Below the pieces are notes generated by a model. It saw only the letters and a list, made by a program, of their open reading frames with translations, was not told the DNA's origin and ran no database searches. From VRUE01 sp963697915 (GTDB taxonomy: Bacteria; Actinomycetota; Thermoleophilia; Solirubrobacterales; 70-9), in contig OY969103.1 of assembly GCA_963697915.1 (NCBI GenBank), positions 868,001 through 932,000 on the forward strand: a stretch of DNA of 64,000 nt, written 5' to 3'. The position numbers were made by a program, and so were the translations under genes. Position 1 is the stretch's first letter, and every line of letters begins with the position of its first letter. This document shows positions 17,246-25,316 of the stretch, piece after piece.

Positions 17246-18425
17246 TGGGCGAGAACGACAGTCGCGGCTGACTGCCCAGCTGCGCGAAGGCGAGCGCGTC
17301 TCGCCGCTGGAGCTCTTCTTCGACCTCGTCTTCGTCCTCGCGATCACCCAGTGCACGGCGCTGATGGTCCACCACCCGACCTGGGACGGGCTGGCCCAGG
17401 GGCTGCTCGTGCTGGGAGTGCTCTGGTGGACCTGGGTCGGCTATGCCTGGCTGACCAGCGTCGTCGACCCCGAGGACGACAAGGTGCGGATGACGGTCTT
17501 CGTGGCGATGGCGGCGCTGCTCGTCATCGCCCTCTGCGTGCCGCGCGCCTTCGACAGCCTCGGCCTCACCTTCGCGATCGCCTACGGCGTCGTCCGCGGC
17601 GCCCACATCGCCCTCTTCATGCTGGCCAGCCGCGGCGACCCCAACCTGCGCCACTCGGTCAACGGGCTGGCGGTCGGCACCGCGGTCGGGGTCGGCCTGC
17701 TCGCCACCGCCTCGTTCTTCGACGGGCCCCTGCAGGGCGCGATCTGGGCGCTGGCGCTGGCGCTCGACGTCGGCGCCCCCTACTTCGCGATCGACGCCAG
17801 CGGCTGGAAACTGGCCCCGGGACACTTCGCCGAGCGCCACGGCCTGATCCTGATCGTCGCCCTCGGTGAGTCGATCGTCGCGATCGGGGTGGCCGCCGAG
17901 CTCAGCCTCGACGCCGGCATGGTTGCCGCGGCGGCGCTCGGCATCGGCCTCGTCGCGGCGCTCTGGTGGATCTACTTCGACGTCGTCGCCGTGGTCGCCG
18001 AGCGGCGCCTCTCCGCCGCCGAGCCGGGCCGGGTGCAGAACGAGATGGCGCGCGACTCCTACTCCTACCTGCACTACCCGCTGGTCGCCGGCATCGTCCT
18101 GGTCGCGCTCGGGCTCGAGCAGACCCTGGCCCACGTCGGCGACCCGCTGAAGACCGTCCCCGCATTCGCTCTGCTCGGCGGCACCGCCACCTACCTGCTC
18201 GGCCACGTCGCCTTCCGCTACCGGCACATCCACACCATCAACAGGCGCCGCCTCGGGCTGGCGATCCTGCTGCTGGCGCTGCTCCCCCTGGCGGTCGAGA
18301 TCCCCGCCCTCGCCACCCTGGCGATCGTCGCCACCCTGCTCTGGGCGCTGATCGGCTACGAGACGCGGGTCTACGGCGACAACCGCTGGCAGGTCCGCCA
18401 CCCCGAGGCCGTCGAGGCCGCCTGA
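17226..18425 (+). CDS. LtrA-family (low temperature requirement) membrane protein
   Basis: 399 residues from ATG 17226; an internal ATG at 17238 is the alternative. Polytopic with the LtrA opening 'VSPLELFFDLVFVLAITQCT', 'GLILIVALGESIVAIGVAAE' and 'YLHYPLVAGIVLVALGLEQT'. LtrA proteins were named from a Listeria cold-growth locus; the molecular function is unsettled. Overlaps the MFS gene, suggesting a shared role or merely shared expression. Confidence 0.85.
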   Translation: MNRKMADGRERQSRLTAQLREGERVSPLELFFDLVFVLAITQCTALMVHHPTWDGLAQGLLVLGVLWWTWVGYAWLTSVVDPEDDKVRMTVFVAMAALLVIALCVPRAFDSLGLTFAIAYGVVRGAHIALFMLASRGDPNLRHSVNGLAVGTAVGVGLLATASFFDGPLQGAIWALALALDVGAPYFAIDASGWKLAPGHFAERHGLILIVALGESIVAIGVAAELSLDAGMVAAAALGIGLVAALWWIYFDVVAVVAERRLSAAEPGRVQNEMARDSYSYLHYPLVAGIVLVALGLEQTLAHVGDPLKTVPAFALLGGTATYLLGHVAFRYRHIHTINRRRLGLAILLLALLPLAVEIPALATLAIVATLLWALIGYETRVYGDNRWQVRHPEAVEAA

Positions 18426-18432
18426 CAGCCTC

Positions 18433-18465
18433 ACGCGTTTTCCCTGAAATAGAGGGAAAACGCGT
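18433..18465. terminator. Bidirectional hairpin, 13-bp perfect stem; recurring element, copy 1
   Basis: Arms 18433-18445 and 18453-18465 (core AACGCG plus TTTTCCC) with 7-nt loop, lying between the convergent LtrA and aldo/keto reductase genes. A/T-rich stem middle means T-runs follow in both directions. A close relative, sharing ATAGAGGGAAAACGCGT, occurs at 62050-62082. Confidence 0.75.
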
Positions 18466-18483
18466 TGGTGTAGCCGACGGGGA

Positions 18484-19308
18484 TCAGGGCGAGACGAAGG
18501 TGGCGGGGTCGGGGCCGCCGCGGCGGCCGGTGTCGATCGCGTCGATCGCCGCCATCTCCGCCTCGCTCAGCTCGAAGCCGAAGACGTCGAAGTTCTCGCG
18601 CACGCGCTGGGGGGTGACCGACTTGGGGATGACGACGTTGCCGAGCTGCAGGTGCCAGCGGAGGATCGCCTGGGCCGGGGTGACGCCGTGGCTCTCGGCG
18701 GCCGTGACGATCGCCTCCTCCCCCAACGCCGCGCCCTGCGCCAGCGGGCTCCAGGCCTCGGTCGCGATGCCGCGCTCGGCGAGCCAGGGGCGCAGCTCGG
18801 CCTGCTGGAAGTAGGGATGGAGCTCGATCTGGTTGATCGTCGGCCGCATCTCGGTCTCCCGCTCGAGCCGCTCGATGTCCTCGACGCGGAAGTTGGAGAC
18901 GCCGATCGTGCGGGCAGCGCCCCGCTCGTGGATCTTTTCGAAGGCGCGCCAGGTGTCGACGAAGCGGTCCTCGCTCGGCGCCGGCCAGTGGATCAGGTAG
19001 AGGTCGACGTAGTCGGTGCCGAGCCGCGCGAGGCTCTTCTCGAAGGTCTCGAGGGCGGAGTCGTGGCCCTGGCTCGAGTTCCAGAGCTTGGTCGTGACGA
19101 AGACCTCCTCGCGGGGCAGGCCGGAGGCGGCGATCGCCGCGCCTACGCCCTTCTCGTTGCGGTAGGCGGCGGCGGTGTCGACGTGGCGGTAGCCGACGGT
19201 GAGTGCCTCCTCGACCGCGACCTGGGTCTCCTCGGGCGGCACCTGGAAGACCCCGAAGCCGAGCCGCGGGATCTCGACGCCATCGTGGAGGGTGACGGTT
19301 GGAACCAC
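18484..19308 (-). CDS. Aldo/keto reductase (AKR5-like)
   Basis: NADPH-dependent carbonyl reductase. 274 residues. Catalytic tetrad: Asp in 'YRHVDTAAAYRNE' (with the Tyr), Lys in 'VTTKLWNSSQGHD', His in 'YLIHWPAP'. NADP-binding 'VIPKSVTPQRVRENFDVF'. Similar to 2,5-diketo-D-gluconate reductases; actual substrate not determinable. TAACCT at 19317-19322 places a leaderless start at the GTG 19308; another in-frame GTG at 19314 is only 2 nt from that box. Confidence 0.88.
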   Translation of the reverse strand: MVPTVTLHDGVEIPRLGFGVFQVPPEETQVAVEEALTVGYRHVDTAAAYRNEKGVGAAIAASGLPREEVFVTTKLWNSSQGHDSALETFEKSLARLGTDYVDLYLIHWPAPSEDRFVDTWRAFEKIHERGAARTIGVSNFRVEDIERLERETEMRPTINQIELHPYFQQAELRPWLAERGIATEAWSPLAQGAALGEEAIVTAAESHGVTPAQAILRWHLQLGNVVIPKSVTPQRVRENFDVFGFELSEAEMAAIDAIDTGRRGGPDPATFVSP

Positions 19309-19354
19309 CGCCACCGAGGTTAGCCGCTGCGCCGATCGCCGGCGCGCCGCGAAG

Positions 19355-19528
19355 CTAGCTGCTCGCCAGGCCGATCGCGAGCAGCGGGAAGGCGGCCATC
19401 AGGCCGAGGAAGGCGCCGATCGCGACCGCCGTGGGGGTCGCCGTCGTCCGCGATTTGACCCCGGCGATGAAGCCGATCACCACGAAGACAGCGAGAAGTC
19501 CAAGTCCTAGCCAGAAAATGTCGGGCAT
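19355..19528 (-). CDS. Small two-helix membrane protein
   Basis: 57 residues. Two hydrophobic stretches, 'FWLGLGLLAVFVVIGFIAGV' (about 4-23) and 'AIGAFLGLMAAFPLLAIGLA' (about 36-55), joined by a short KSRTT loop. Nothing else recognisable. Divergent from the MFS gene at 19598 and followed by the reductase on the same strand. Function unknown. Confidence 0.55.
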   Translation of the reverse strand: MPDIFWLGLGLLAVFVVIGFIAGVKSRTTATPTAVAIGAFLGLMAAFPLLAIGLASS

Positions 19529-19597
19529 GAGGCGGGCGAGACTATCGAACCCTCCAGCCAGGAGGATTCGGCCAGCTTGCGGCAAAGGCAACAACCC

Positions 19598-21181
19598 ATG
19601 GAATCCAGCAGCGGTGGCAAGAACAAGACCCTGATCCTCGCGGCGATGATCTTCGCCGTCTCGATGACGTTCATCGACCAGACGATCGTCGCGATCGCCG
19701 TGCCCGAACTGCAGAGCGAGCTCTCGCTCTCCTCGACGGGCGTGCAGTGGATCATCAACGGCTACCTGCTCTCGCTCTCCGCGCTCTTCGCCTTCGGCGG
19801 CAAGCTCGCCGACGTCGCCGGGCACCGGCGCATGGTCGTGATCGGCGTCGTCATCTTCGCCACCGCCTCGGGTCTCTGCGGGGCGACGCCGACCAACGAC
19901 ATGGCCGAGCCCTGGATCATCGTCTTCCGCGTCATCCAGGGGGCCGGCGCGGCGCTGATGTTCCCGGCGGCGCTGGCGATCGTGCTGGGCGCCTTCCCGG
20001 TCAGCGAGCGCGGCCGGGCACTGGCGATCTTCTTCGGCGTCGCCGGCGCCTTCACCTCGCTCGGCCCACTGGTCGGCGGCTACCTGACCGAGTGGACCTG
20101 GCGGGCGATCTTCTGGATCAACATCCCGGTCGCGATCCTCGCCCTGGTCTGCACGGCGGCCTCCAAGCCGCCCAACGAGAAGCACCCGGCGCCGCTCGAC
20201 TACCGCGGCGCCGTCCTGATCGCCGCCGGCATGGGCCTCGCCGTGCTCGGCCTGCAGCAATCGAGTGTCTGGGGCTGGGGCAGCCCGGTGACCTGGATCT
20301 GCATCGCCGCCGGCCTCGCCCTGATCGCCGTCTTCGTCCGTTACGAGCTGCGCGTCCCGAACCCGCTGATGCAGATCCGGACCTTCGCCGACAAGGCGTT
20401 CGCGGTCGACAACCTCGTCCTCTTCCTGCTGATGATCCCCTTCGTCCCGCTCTTCTTCTTCGCCAGCATGTACGCGCAGATCTCGCTCGGCGAAAGCGCC
20501 TCGGAAACCGGCCTCTACTTGCTGATCTTCTTCGGCGGCTTCTTCGTCGCCACCCAGCGCGGCGGCAAGATCCTCGACGAACGCGGGGCACGGCCGACGG
20601 TCGTGCTCGGCTGCCTGGTCGCCGCCGTCGGCTTCGCCCTCTGGGCGAAAGAGATGCCCGAGCTCTCGGTCAGCAGCCAGTGGCCCTACATGGTGATGGC
20701 CGGCGTCGGGGTCGGCCTCGTGCTCAGCCCGGCCAACACCGACGCGCTCAACCGGGTGCCGCGCAGCCGCTACGGCGAGGCGACCGGGATCACCCAGACG
20801 GTGCGCAACTTCGGCTCCAGCCTCGGCCTCGCCCTGCTCGGCACGGTGCTGATCCTGCAGAACAAGTCGAACCTCGAGACCACCCTGGGCGAAGAAGGGA
20901 TCCCCAAGTCGGAGGCCGACGGGATCGCCGAAGCGCTGACCGAGGCGGGCGGCGGCAACGAAACGGCGTTCGCCGAAGCGGCGGGCGGCAGCGCGGCGAA
21001 GGCGAAGGCGATCTTCTCCGACGTCCAGTACGACTTCGCGCTCTCCACGCGCACGGTCTTCTACGGGATGGCGGCGGTGATGGCGGTCGCCTTCGTCGTC
21101 TCACTGATCTGGATGCCGTCCGGCAAGGCGCCGGATCTGGACGCCGAGCCGGAGCAGCGGGCGCCCGAGCCGGCTGCCTGA
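19598..21181 (+). CDS. MFS drug-efflux transporter, DHA2 (14-TMS) type
   Basis: 527 residues. Motifs: 'FIDQTIVAIAVPELQSELSL', 'GGKLADVAGHRRMVVIG' (motif A) and 'LGPLVGGYLTEWTWRAIFWI' (motif C-like), typical of EmrB/QacA proteins. A large soluble loop near residues 430-480 ('EEGIPKSEADGIAEAL') is common in the actinobacterial members. Start: ATG 19598 with AAAGG nearby; a TTG at 19577 lies 11 nt after GGAGG and cannot be excluded. Confidence 0.88.
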   Translation: MESSSGGKNKTLILAAMIFAVSMTFIDQTIVAIAVPELQSELSLSSTGVQWIINGYLLSLSALFAFGGKLADVAGHRRMVVIGVVIFATASGLCGATPTNDMAEPWIIVFRVIQGAGAALMFPAALAIVLGAFPVSERGRALAIFFGVAGAFTSLGPLVGGYLTEWTWRAIFWINIPVAILALVCTAASKPPNEKHPAPLDYRGAVLIAAGMGLAVLGLQQSSVWGWGSPVTWICIAAGLALIAVFVRYELRVPNPLMQIRTFADKAFAVDNLVLFLLMIPFVPLFFFASMYAQISLGESASETGLYLLIFFGGFFVATQRGGKILDERGARPTVVLGCLVAAVGFALWAKEMPELSVSSQWPYMVMAGVGVGLVLSPANTDALNRVPRSRYGEATGITQTVRNFGSSLGLALLGTVLILQNKSNLETTLGEEGIPKSEADGIAEALTEAGGGNETAFAEAAGGSAAKAKAIFSDVQYDFALSTRTVFYGMAAVMAVAFVVSLIWMPSGKAPDLDAEPEQRAPEPAA

Positions 21182-21190
21182 GCGGGCGAC

Positions 21191-21559
21191 TCAGCTAGCG
21201 GGCTTGATGCGGAAGCCGGGGCCGGCGGCGCCACGGCGGAAGCTCGCGGTCTGCGGCTCGAGGATCCAGGGCGCCGGCAGGGCGCCGCTGAGGGCGTCGA
21301 GGAAGCGGGTGAAGCTCTGCGAGGCCTGGGCGCAGCTGAGGCCCTGCCCCTGCAGGAGGATGATCCAGTAGGGCCCTTTGGCGAGCCGCAGCGGCCCGAT
21401 CCGGTCGTTGTTGAGGACGCGGAAGGTACCGGCGCACTGGACGGGGGCGGCGTCGGCGCGGCTCGGGGCGGCCAGGGCGACGAGCATCGCGGCGACCGCG
21501 CAGAGGGCGACGAGAGCGCCGACGCGCCAGGGCTTCAGCTGCGTGAGGTCGCCAAACAC
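21191..21559 (-). CDS. Small secreted protein of unknown function
   Basis: 122 residues from GTG 21559. N-terminal signal or anchor 'VGALVALCAVAAMLVALAAP', Ala-rich cleavage region, then a mature domain of about 85 residues with two Cys (VQCAGTF, GLSCAQA) that may form one disulfide. Similar short proteins with 'GTFRVLNNDRIGPLRLAKG' and 'GPYWIILL' features exist in soil actinobacteria, without known function. Convergent with the MFS gene (9 bp). Confidence 0.65.
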   Translation of the reverse strand: MFGDLTQLKPWRVGALVALCAVAAMLVALAAPSRADAAPVQCAGTFRVLNNDRIGPLRLAKGPYWIILLQGQGLSCAQASQSFTRFLDALSGALPAPWILEPQTASFRRGAAGPGFRIKPAS

Positions 21560-21617
21560 GGGGCGGCATCCTACGGCACCGCCCAGCGGGCGGCGCCGGC
21601 GCTGATACTTTGGCGGC

Positions 21618-22214
21618 GTGAAGCTGCTGGCCTTCAGCGACCTGCACCGGGACCTGAACCAGGCTGAGCGGCTGGTCGAGATGTCGGCCGAGGCCGACGT
21701 CGTGATCGGGGCTGGCGACTTCGCCTCGGTGCACGAGGGCCTCGAGGAGGCGATCGGCACGCTGGCGGCGATCGAGGCGCCGACCGTGCTCGTCCCCGGC
21801 AACAACGAGACCGAGGATGCGCTGCGCGCGGCCGCCGCCGGCTGGCCCGCGGCGACCGTCCTGCACGGCGGCGGCGCGACGATCGAGGGGACCGAGTTCT
21901 ACGGGCTCGGCGCGGGGGTCCCGACGACGCCCTGGGACTGGAGCTTCGACCTCGACGACGAGGCGGCGGCGGCGCTGCTCGCCCCCTGCCCCGAGGGCGC
22001 GATCCTGGTCCTCCACTCTCCGCCCCACGGCCACTGCGACGAAGGCGGTCCCGGCAACCACTTCGGCAGCGAGGCCCTGCGGCAGGCGATCGAAGCGAAG
22101 CGCCCCCGCCTCGTGGTCTGCGGCCACATCCACGAGTCGTGGGGCTGCCAGAGCCAGATCGGCGAAACCCCGATCCGCAACCTCGGCCCGAAGGGCACCT
22201 GGCTCGAGGCCTAG
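21618..22214 (+). CDS. Metallophosphoesterase
   Basis: 198 residues. Calcineurin-like dinuclear metal motifs in order: 'FSDLHRD' (DxH), 'GAGDFAS' (GD), 'VPGNNETED' (GNxE/H), 'LHSPPHGHCD' (H), 'CGHIHESWG' (GHxH). Substrate (cyclic nucleotide, phosphoprotein or nucleotide) is not clear. GTG start with GATACT 8 nt upstream, so apparently leaderless. A hairpin terminator follows at 22237. Confidence 0.88.
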   Translation: MKLLAFSDLHRDLNQAERLVEMSAEADVVIGAGDFASVHEGLEEAIGTLAAIEAPTVLVPGNNETEDALRAAAAGWPAATVLHGGGATIEGTEFYGLGAGVPTTPWDWSFDLDDEAAAALLAPCPEGAILVLHSPPHGHCDEGGPGNHFGSEALRQAIEAKRPRLVVCGHIHESWGCQSQIGETPIRNLGPKGTWLEA

Positions 22215-22236
22215 CGCCGCGGCGACCCGAGAACGA

Positions 22237-22264
22237 GCGAGGGCCGCCCGAAGACGGCCCTCGC
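22237..22264. terminator. Hairpin terminator, 10-bp perfect stem
   Basis: GCGAGGGCCG (22237-22246) pairs with CGGCCCTCGC (22255-22264), loop 8 nt. It closes the metallophosphoesterase gene and, on the other strand, would also end a transcript carrying the micro-ORF at 22422. Confidence 0.7.
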
Positions 22265-22377
22265 CAGGTGCTTTGGACAACGAGCGCAGGAGTTCCTGTC
22301 GGGTGGGACAAAGCCCGACTCCCTAGCCCGCCGGTGCCCGGGGTGGATTCCGCCGGGCGCCGAAAGCAGTGCGGCGC

Positions 22378-22422
22378 CTAGCGGCCCAGCACCTCCAGGG
22401 TCCCCTGAAGCATGTGACTCAA
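22378..22422 (-). CDS. Micro-ORF (14 codons) behind an exceptionally strong Shine-Dalgarno
   Basis: Starts at TTG 22422 and encodes MSHMLQGTLEVLGR before TAG. An in-frame ATG at codon 4 is an alternative. Immediately upstream the minus strand reads AGAAAGGAGGTGGTCC, pairing with 15 of 16 bases of the canonical 16S rRNA 3' tail. No downstream structural gene shares its strand (the metallophosphoesterase is convergent), so it is not an obvious attenuator leader. Function unknown; it may be a stand-alone peptide or part of a dual-function small RNA. Confidence 0.45.
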   Translation of the reverse strand: MSHMLQGTLEVLGR

Positions 22423-22426
22423 GTTC

Positions 22427-22442
22427 GGACCACCTCCTTTCT
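22427..22442 (-). promoter_or_regulatory. Near-perfect anti-SD complement (16 nt)
   Basis: The plus strand here equals the 16S rRNA 3'-terminal sequence GGATCACCTCCTTTCT with a single T-to-C change, so the minus strand is an extended ribosome-binding site for the micro-ORF, with 10 nt between AGGAGG and the TTG. Confidence 0.6.
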
Positions 22443-22557
22443 CTGGTCATCCGATTGAAGCAAACCGGCTCGTCGTAGTTTCGCGACCGGGGGTCAAGTC
22501 GAGCGGCCCGCGCGCCGATGCGGAGGCCATGAACCCGATCGCGTCCAGGGCTGCGGC

Positions 22558-23184
22558 GTGAGCAGCGGCGTCGCCTTCTACGTGCAGGCGATCGTCTCGG
22601 TGCTCGTCATCACCGACCCGATCACGCGCGGGATCCTCTTCAAGGCGATGACCGCGGATGAGCCGCTGCGGCGGCCCGAGTACGTGCGCAAGATCGCGAT
22701 CACGGTCGGGATCACGCTCGGCGTCGCCGCGGTCGCCGGCAAGCAGATCCTCGACGGGCTGGGGATCGACCTCGGCGCCTTCGGCATCGCCGGCGGCCTG
22801 GTCGTCGCCCTGATGGGCTTCGAGATGCTCTTCGGCGGCGAGCCGAGCCGCGCCCAGGGCGGCAAGGAGGCCCACGAAGAGCAGGGCTTCGAGGGCAACG
22901 TGATCGTCCCCTACGCGATCCCCTTCGTCGCCGGCCCGGGGGCGATGACGCTGGTGATCACGATCGCCTCTTCGACCTCGGGCATCGAAGGGACGATCGC
23001 CGCCCTGGTCGCCGTGGCGATCGCCGTCGCCCTGCTGCCGGTCGGCCACATCTGGCTCGCCGACAGAATCAACCTCTCCGAGTCGGCGATGAAGGTCTTC
23101 ACCAAGTTCGGCGGCCTGCTCGTGGCGACGATCGGCATCCAGCTGATGCTGAACGGCATCGTCTCCTACTTCGGCCTCAGTTAG
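22558..23184 (+). CDS. MarC-family integral membrane protein (UPF0056)
   Basis: 208 residues, six predicted helices. Family features: 'YVQAIVSVLVITDPITRGIL' opening, 'GIAGGLVVALMGFEMLFGG', 'VPYAIPFVAGPGAMTLVITI' and the C-terminal 'ATIGIQLMLNGIVSYF'. MarC proteins were first linked to multiple antibiotic resistance, a link later withdrawn; function unknown. GTG start at 22558. Confidence 0.85.
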   Translation: MSSGVAFYVQAIVSVLVITDPITRGILFKAMTADEPLRRPEYVRKIAITVGITLGVAAVAGKQILDGLGIDLGAFGIAGGLVVALMGFEMLFGGEPSRAQGGKEAHEEQGFEGNVIVPYAIPFVAGPGAMTLVITIASSTSGIEGTIAALVAVAIAVALLPVGHIWLADRINLSESAMKVFTKFGGLLVATIGIQLMLNGIVSYFGLS

Positions 23185-23210
23185 GTGCCACGACGTGGCG
23201 GCTCGTTCGC

Positions 23211-23913
23211 CTACCGCTCCGCGAGTGCGCGGAGGCGCGGCAAGAAGACGTCGTCGACCCGATCCTCATCGCCCGATCCACTCCCCTCCCCACTGCGTCC
23301 GTACCCAACGATCGATCCGTGGACAGTGTCTTCGAAACGCGTTTGATCGAGGAGATCCCCAATCTCGCGGGCGAGGAAGAGCGGAGATCGTCGGGGGCAT
23401 TCCTGATTTCGCCAACGATCTCAGCTCGTCCATCGACGAGGCCGATGACGTCCTCGAGGTCGTGACTTCGGAGATGATCGCCACCCCCGCGGCCGTTCCA
23501 GGCCTCCAACTTGGTCGCGATCAGGTAGGGCGGTGAGATCGCCCGTATCTGCTGGCCAGATGGAAGCGAGCAAGTCATCGCGTGGTCGAGCGCCGGCCGT
23601 TCGAAGCCGAGGATCTCTGCGTCACCCGGCATCAGGTCCACAAGCAGCTCATCCCCACGACTCCCGGCCCTCCACCTGCAGATCACTGAACTAGACGTGT
23701 CATGCCGCAGGCCGTGAGCGCGAATGCGTTCCTCAAACTCGTACCAAGCGAGCCGCGACGCAACCTCGACCACGACGTCAACGTCCTTCGTCACCCGAGG
23801 CGGCGGCGCTGCCTCGTCGGTGATCCAGAGCGCGATCGTCGCGCCGCCGACAAAAGCAACCTCGTCTAGGAAAGGGGCCAGCTCCTTCGCGCCTCGCGCA
23901 TCGCGGTGCTCAT
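23211..23913 (-). pseudogene. Nucleotidyltransferase toxin (AbiEii-like), broken by two frameshifts
   Basis: The conserved core is open: 'LAPFLDEVAFVGGATIALWI', then 'VTKDVDVVVEV' (DxD nucleotidyltransferase metal motif), 'LVDLMPGDAEILGFERPALD' and 'PPYLIATKLEAWNGRGGGD', the plan of AbiEii-type toxins. The expected start, ATG 23913 overlapping the upstream gene as ATGA, is in another frame: one base seems missing near 23888. A second lost base near 23375-23381 shifts the end; the natural C-terminus (FLAREIGDLLDQTRF ... FLPRLRALAER) runs in the new frame to TAG at 23211. Both changes look like single deletions: true decay or sequencing error. Confidence 0.7.
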
Positions 23914-24416
23914 GACCCGATCGCTTCCGACAAGATCTGCGACGCCAGCTGAGTGATGCGAGCGCTGTGGTTGCTGCGGATCGCATCCACCAGCGCGATG
24001 CGCTGCCAGAGGTCCGGATCGGCGAGCGCGGCCCGGGGGACCATGGGATGGAGTGGCTCGAGACTCAGGCCACGCACCTCTCCCTTGGCGTAGGGCCACA
24101 CAGGCGCCAATCCCCCAGACTCGGCGAGCACGTCCTTCAGCGGCTCAGCAGCCCAAGCCGTCGGAACTCCACGCGCCTCAGACCCCCACCGCGCCGGGAA
24201 GCTGAACTTGGCTGCATGAATCAAGAACTCCTCTGCCTCCCCCCTGAAGACTCGCTGCCGCTCCGGCGAGTAGAGCCCGGCATCGCCGAGGCGCCGCATC
24301 GCCCTGTGCGTGCCCGCCACATCGAAGCCCAGTTGACCCGCCAGATCGCGCACACGAGGCGGCTCAGCCGAACCGAGCAGCTTCAGCAGCACAACCACGT
24401 CCTGGCCCTTCAGCAT
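23910..24416 (-). CDS. Winged-helix regulator, antitoxin-like partner of the AbiEii-type gene
   Basis: 168 residues. The N-terminus (about 5-55) is a wHTH: 'VVVLLKLLGSAEPPRVRDLA', then 'GTHRAMRRLGDAGLYSPER'. The remainder is a domain seen with nucleotidyltransferase toxins ('GVPTAWAAEPLKDVL', 'GLAPVWPYAKGEVRGLSLEP'). Overlaps the toxin start by ATGA, the classic type IV AbiE order (regulator first). It is intact while the toxin is broken. A perfect palindrome lies 8-35 bp upstream of its ATG, as expected for autorepression. Assignment to AbiEi itself is inference. Confidence 0.7.
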   Translation of the reverse strand: MLKGQDVVVLLKLLGSAEPPRVRDLAGQLGFDVAGTHRAMRRLGDAGLYSPERQRVFRGEAEEFLIHAAKFSFPARWGSEARGVPTAWAAEPLKDVLAESGGLAPVWPYAKGEVRGLSLEPLHPMVPRAALADPDLWQRIALVDAIRSNHSARITQLASQILSEAIGS

Positions 24417-24423
24417 GTGGTGA

Positions 24424-24451
24424 TTGTTTCATGTTTCGATACATGAAACAA
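24424..24451 (-). promoter_or_regulatory. Palindromic operator/promoter of the regulator-toxin pair
   Basis: TTGTTTCATG (24424-24433) and CATGAAACAA (24442-24451) are exact 10-bp inverted arms with an 8-bp spacer. Read on the minus strand, TTGTTT and AACAAT sit 17 bp apart, so a promoter overlaps the operator. Autoregulation by the 23910-24416 product is inferred. Confidence 0.7.
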
Positions 24452-24493
24452 GACCTGTTGCCCAAGGCGATTCACCGGGCGCCGGGGGCGCCT

Positions 24494-25237
24494 CTAGTAA
24501 CTCGCGAACCGGCGCCGCAGTGACTCGATCGTCGCGGGGATCTTGGAGGCGCCGAAGAGGAACCGCAGCGCCCGGCTGTCGCCGCGCGGCAGGACGCCGG
24601 CGCGTTGGGTGCCGTCGATGATGTCGTAGAGGGTCTCGCCCTCCTCGAGCAGACCGTCGGCGTTGAAGTGGTAGCGGTCGACGGCGGGACACTGCAGGAA
24701 GCGACCGGTGCCGTGGACGACGGGGGCGCTCTCGTCGTAGGGGTAGAGGCGCAGGGGCCCGTCCCAGTGGCCGCTGCCGATGTAGCGGATCACCGTCCGC
24801 ACCCGCCCGTCGGGCGTGACGTCGACGTAGACCTGGTCGGGAAGCGGGTCGTAGCGCCAGTCCGGGATCGCGTCGAAGAAGGCGAAGTTGTATTTCACGA
24901 ACTCGTCGAGGCCAACGATCGTCTTGCCGAACGCCGAGACGTCGGTGTAGCGCATGTCGGGCGCGTAGAGCTCGTGGTTGTGGTCCATGTCGCGGGCGAG
25001 CCAGCTCCACCAGTACTTCTTCGCCCACTCCATCAGCCAGGCGAGGTCGACGCCGAGCTTCTCGTTGTAGGCGAGCTTCTCCTCGAAGGTGTCGAACCAC
25101 TGCTTCGTCGTCTCCTGCAGCTCGTGCTCCTGGAGGACCCGGATCGGCTCGGCGCGGTTGGAGTCGAGGTACTCCGGCACCGGCTGGCGCAGCCGCGGCC
25201 GCGCCAGAGCCTCCTGGAATCTCGCCTCGTCGAACAT
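24494..25237 (-). CDS. NTF2-like/SnoaL-fold protein
   Basis: 247 residues. The middle matches the NTF2-like/SnoaL fold: 'YAPDMRYTDVSAFGKTIVGL', 'FVKYNFAFFDAIPDWRYDPL', 'VRTVIRYIGSGHWDGPLRLY', 'QCPAVDRYHFNADGLLEEGE'. The N-terminal 70 residues are an added helical region. Such folds bind or isomerise small hydrophobic molecules; substrate unknown. ATG 25237 was chosen since the family region starts soon after; a further upstream ATG adds 13 residues. Confidence 0.75.
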   Translation of the reverse strand: MFDEARFQEALARPRLRQPVPEYLDSNRAEPIRVLQEHELQETTKQWFDTFEEKLAYNEKLGVDLAWLMEWAKKYWWSWLARDMDHNHELYAPDMRYTDVSAFGKTIVGLDEFVKYNFAFFDAIPDWRYDPLPDQVYVDVTPDGRVRTVIRYIGSGHWDGPLRLYPYDESAPVVHGTGRFLQCPAVDRYHFNADGLLEEGETLYDIIDGTQRAGVLPRGDSRALRFLFGASKIPATIESLRRRFASY

Positions 25238-25316
25238 CGTTGGCAGCCCCCTCGTCGTCGTGATCGCGCACGGCACCGTGCGCCCGCTGCCATTCTGGCG
25301 TGAGCCGCTAGGCGAC

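Larger units (their letters stand above)
22215..22557. other. 343-bp intergenic region with terminator, structured GC-rich segment and a micro-ORF
   Basis: No normal-size gene. It holds the terminator at 22237-22264, a GC-rich segment bounded by complementary AGGTGCT (22266-22272) and AGCACCT (22388-22394), and a minus-strand micro-ORF with an exceptional ribosome-binding site. The whole could be one short minus-strand transcript. The right part (22443-22557) would hold promoters for it and for marC-like gene 22558. Confidence 0.6.

Noticed and set aside
22211..22450. 79-codon minus-strand frame over the intergenic region
   Set aside because: Crosses the terminator and structured region; the adjacent-frame micro-ORF has the strong ribosome site instead.
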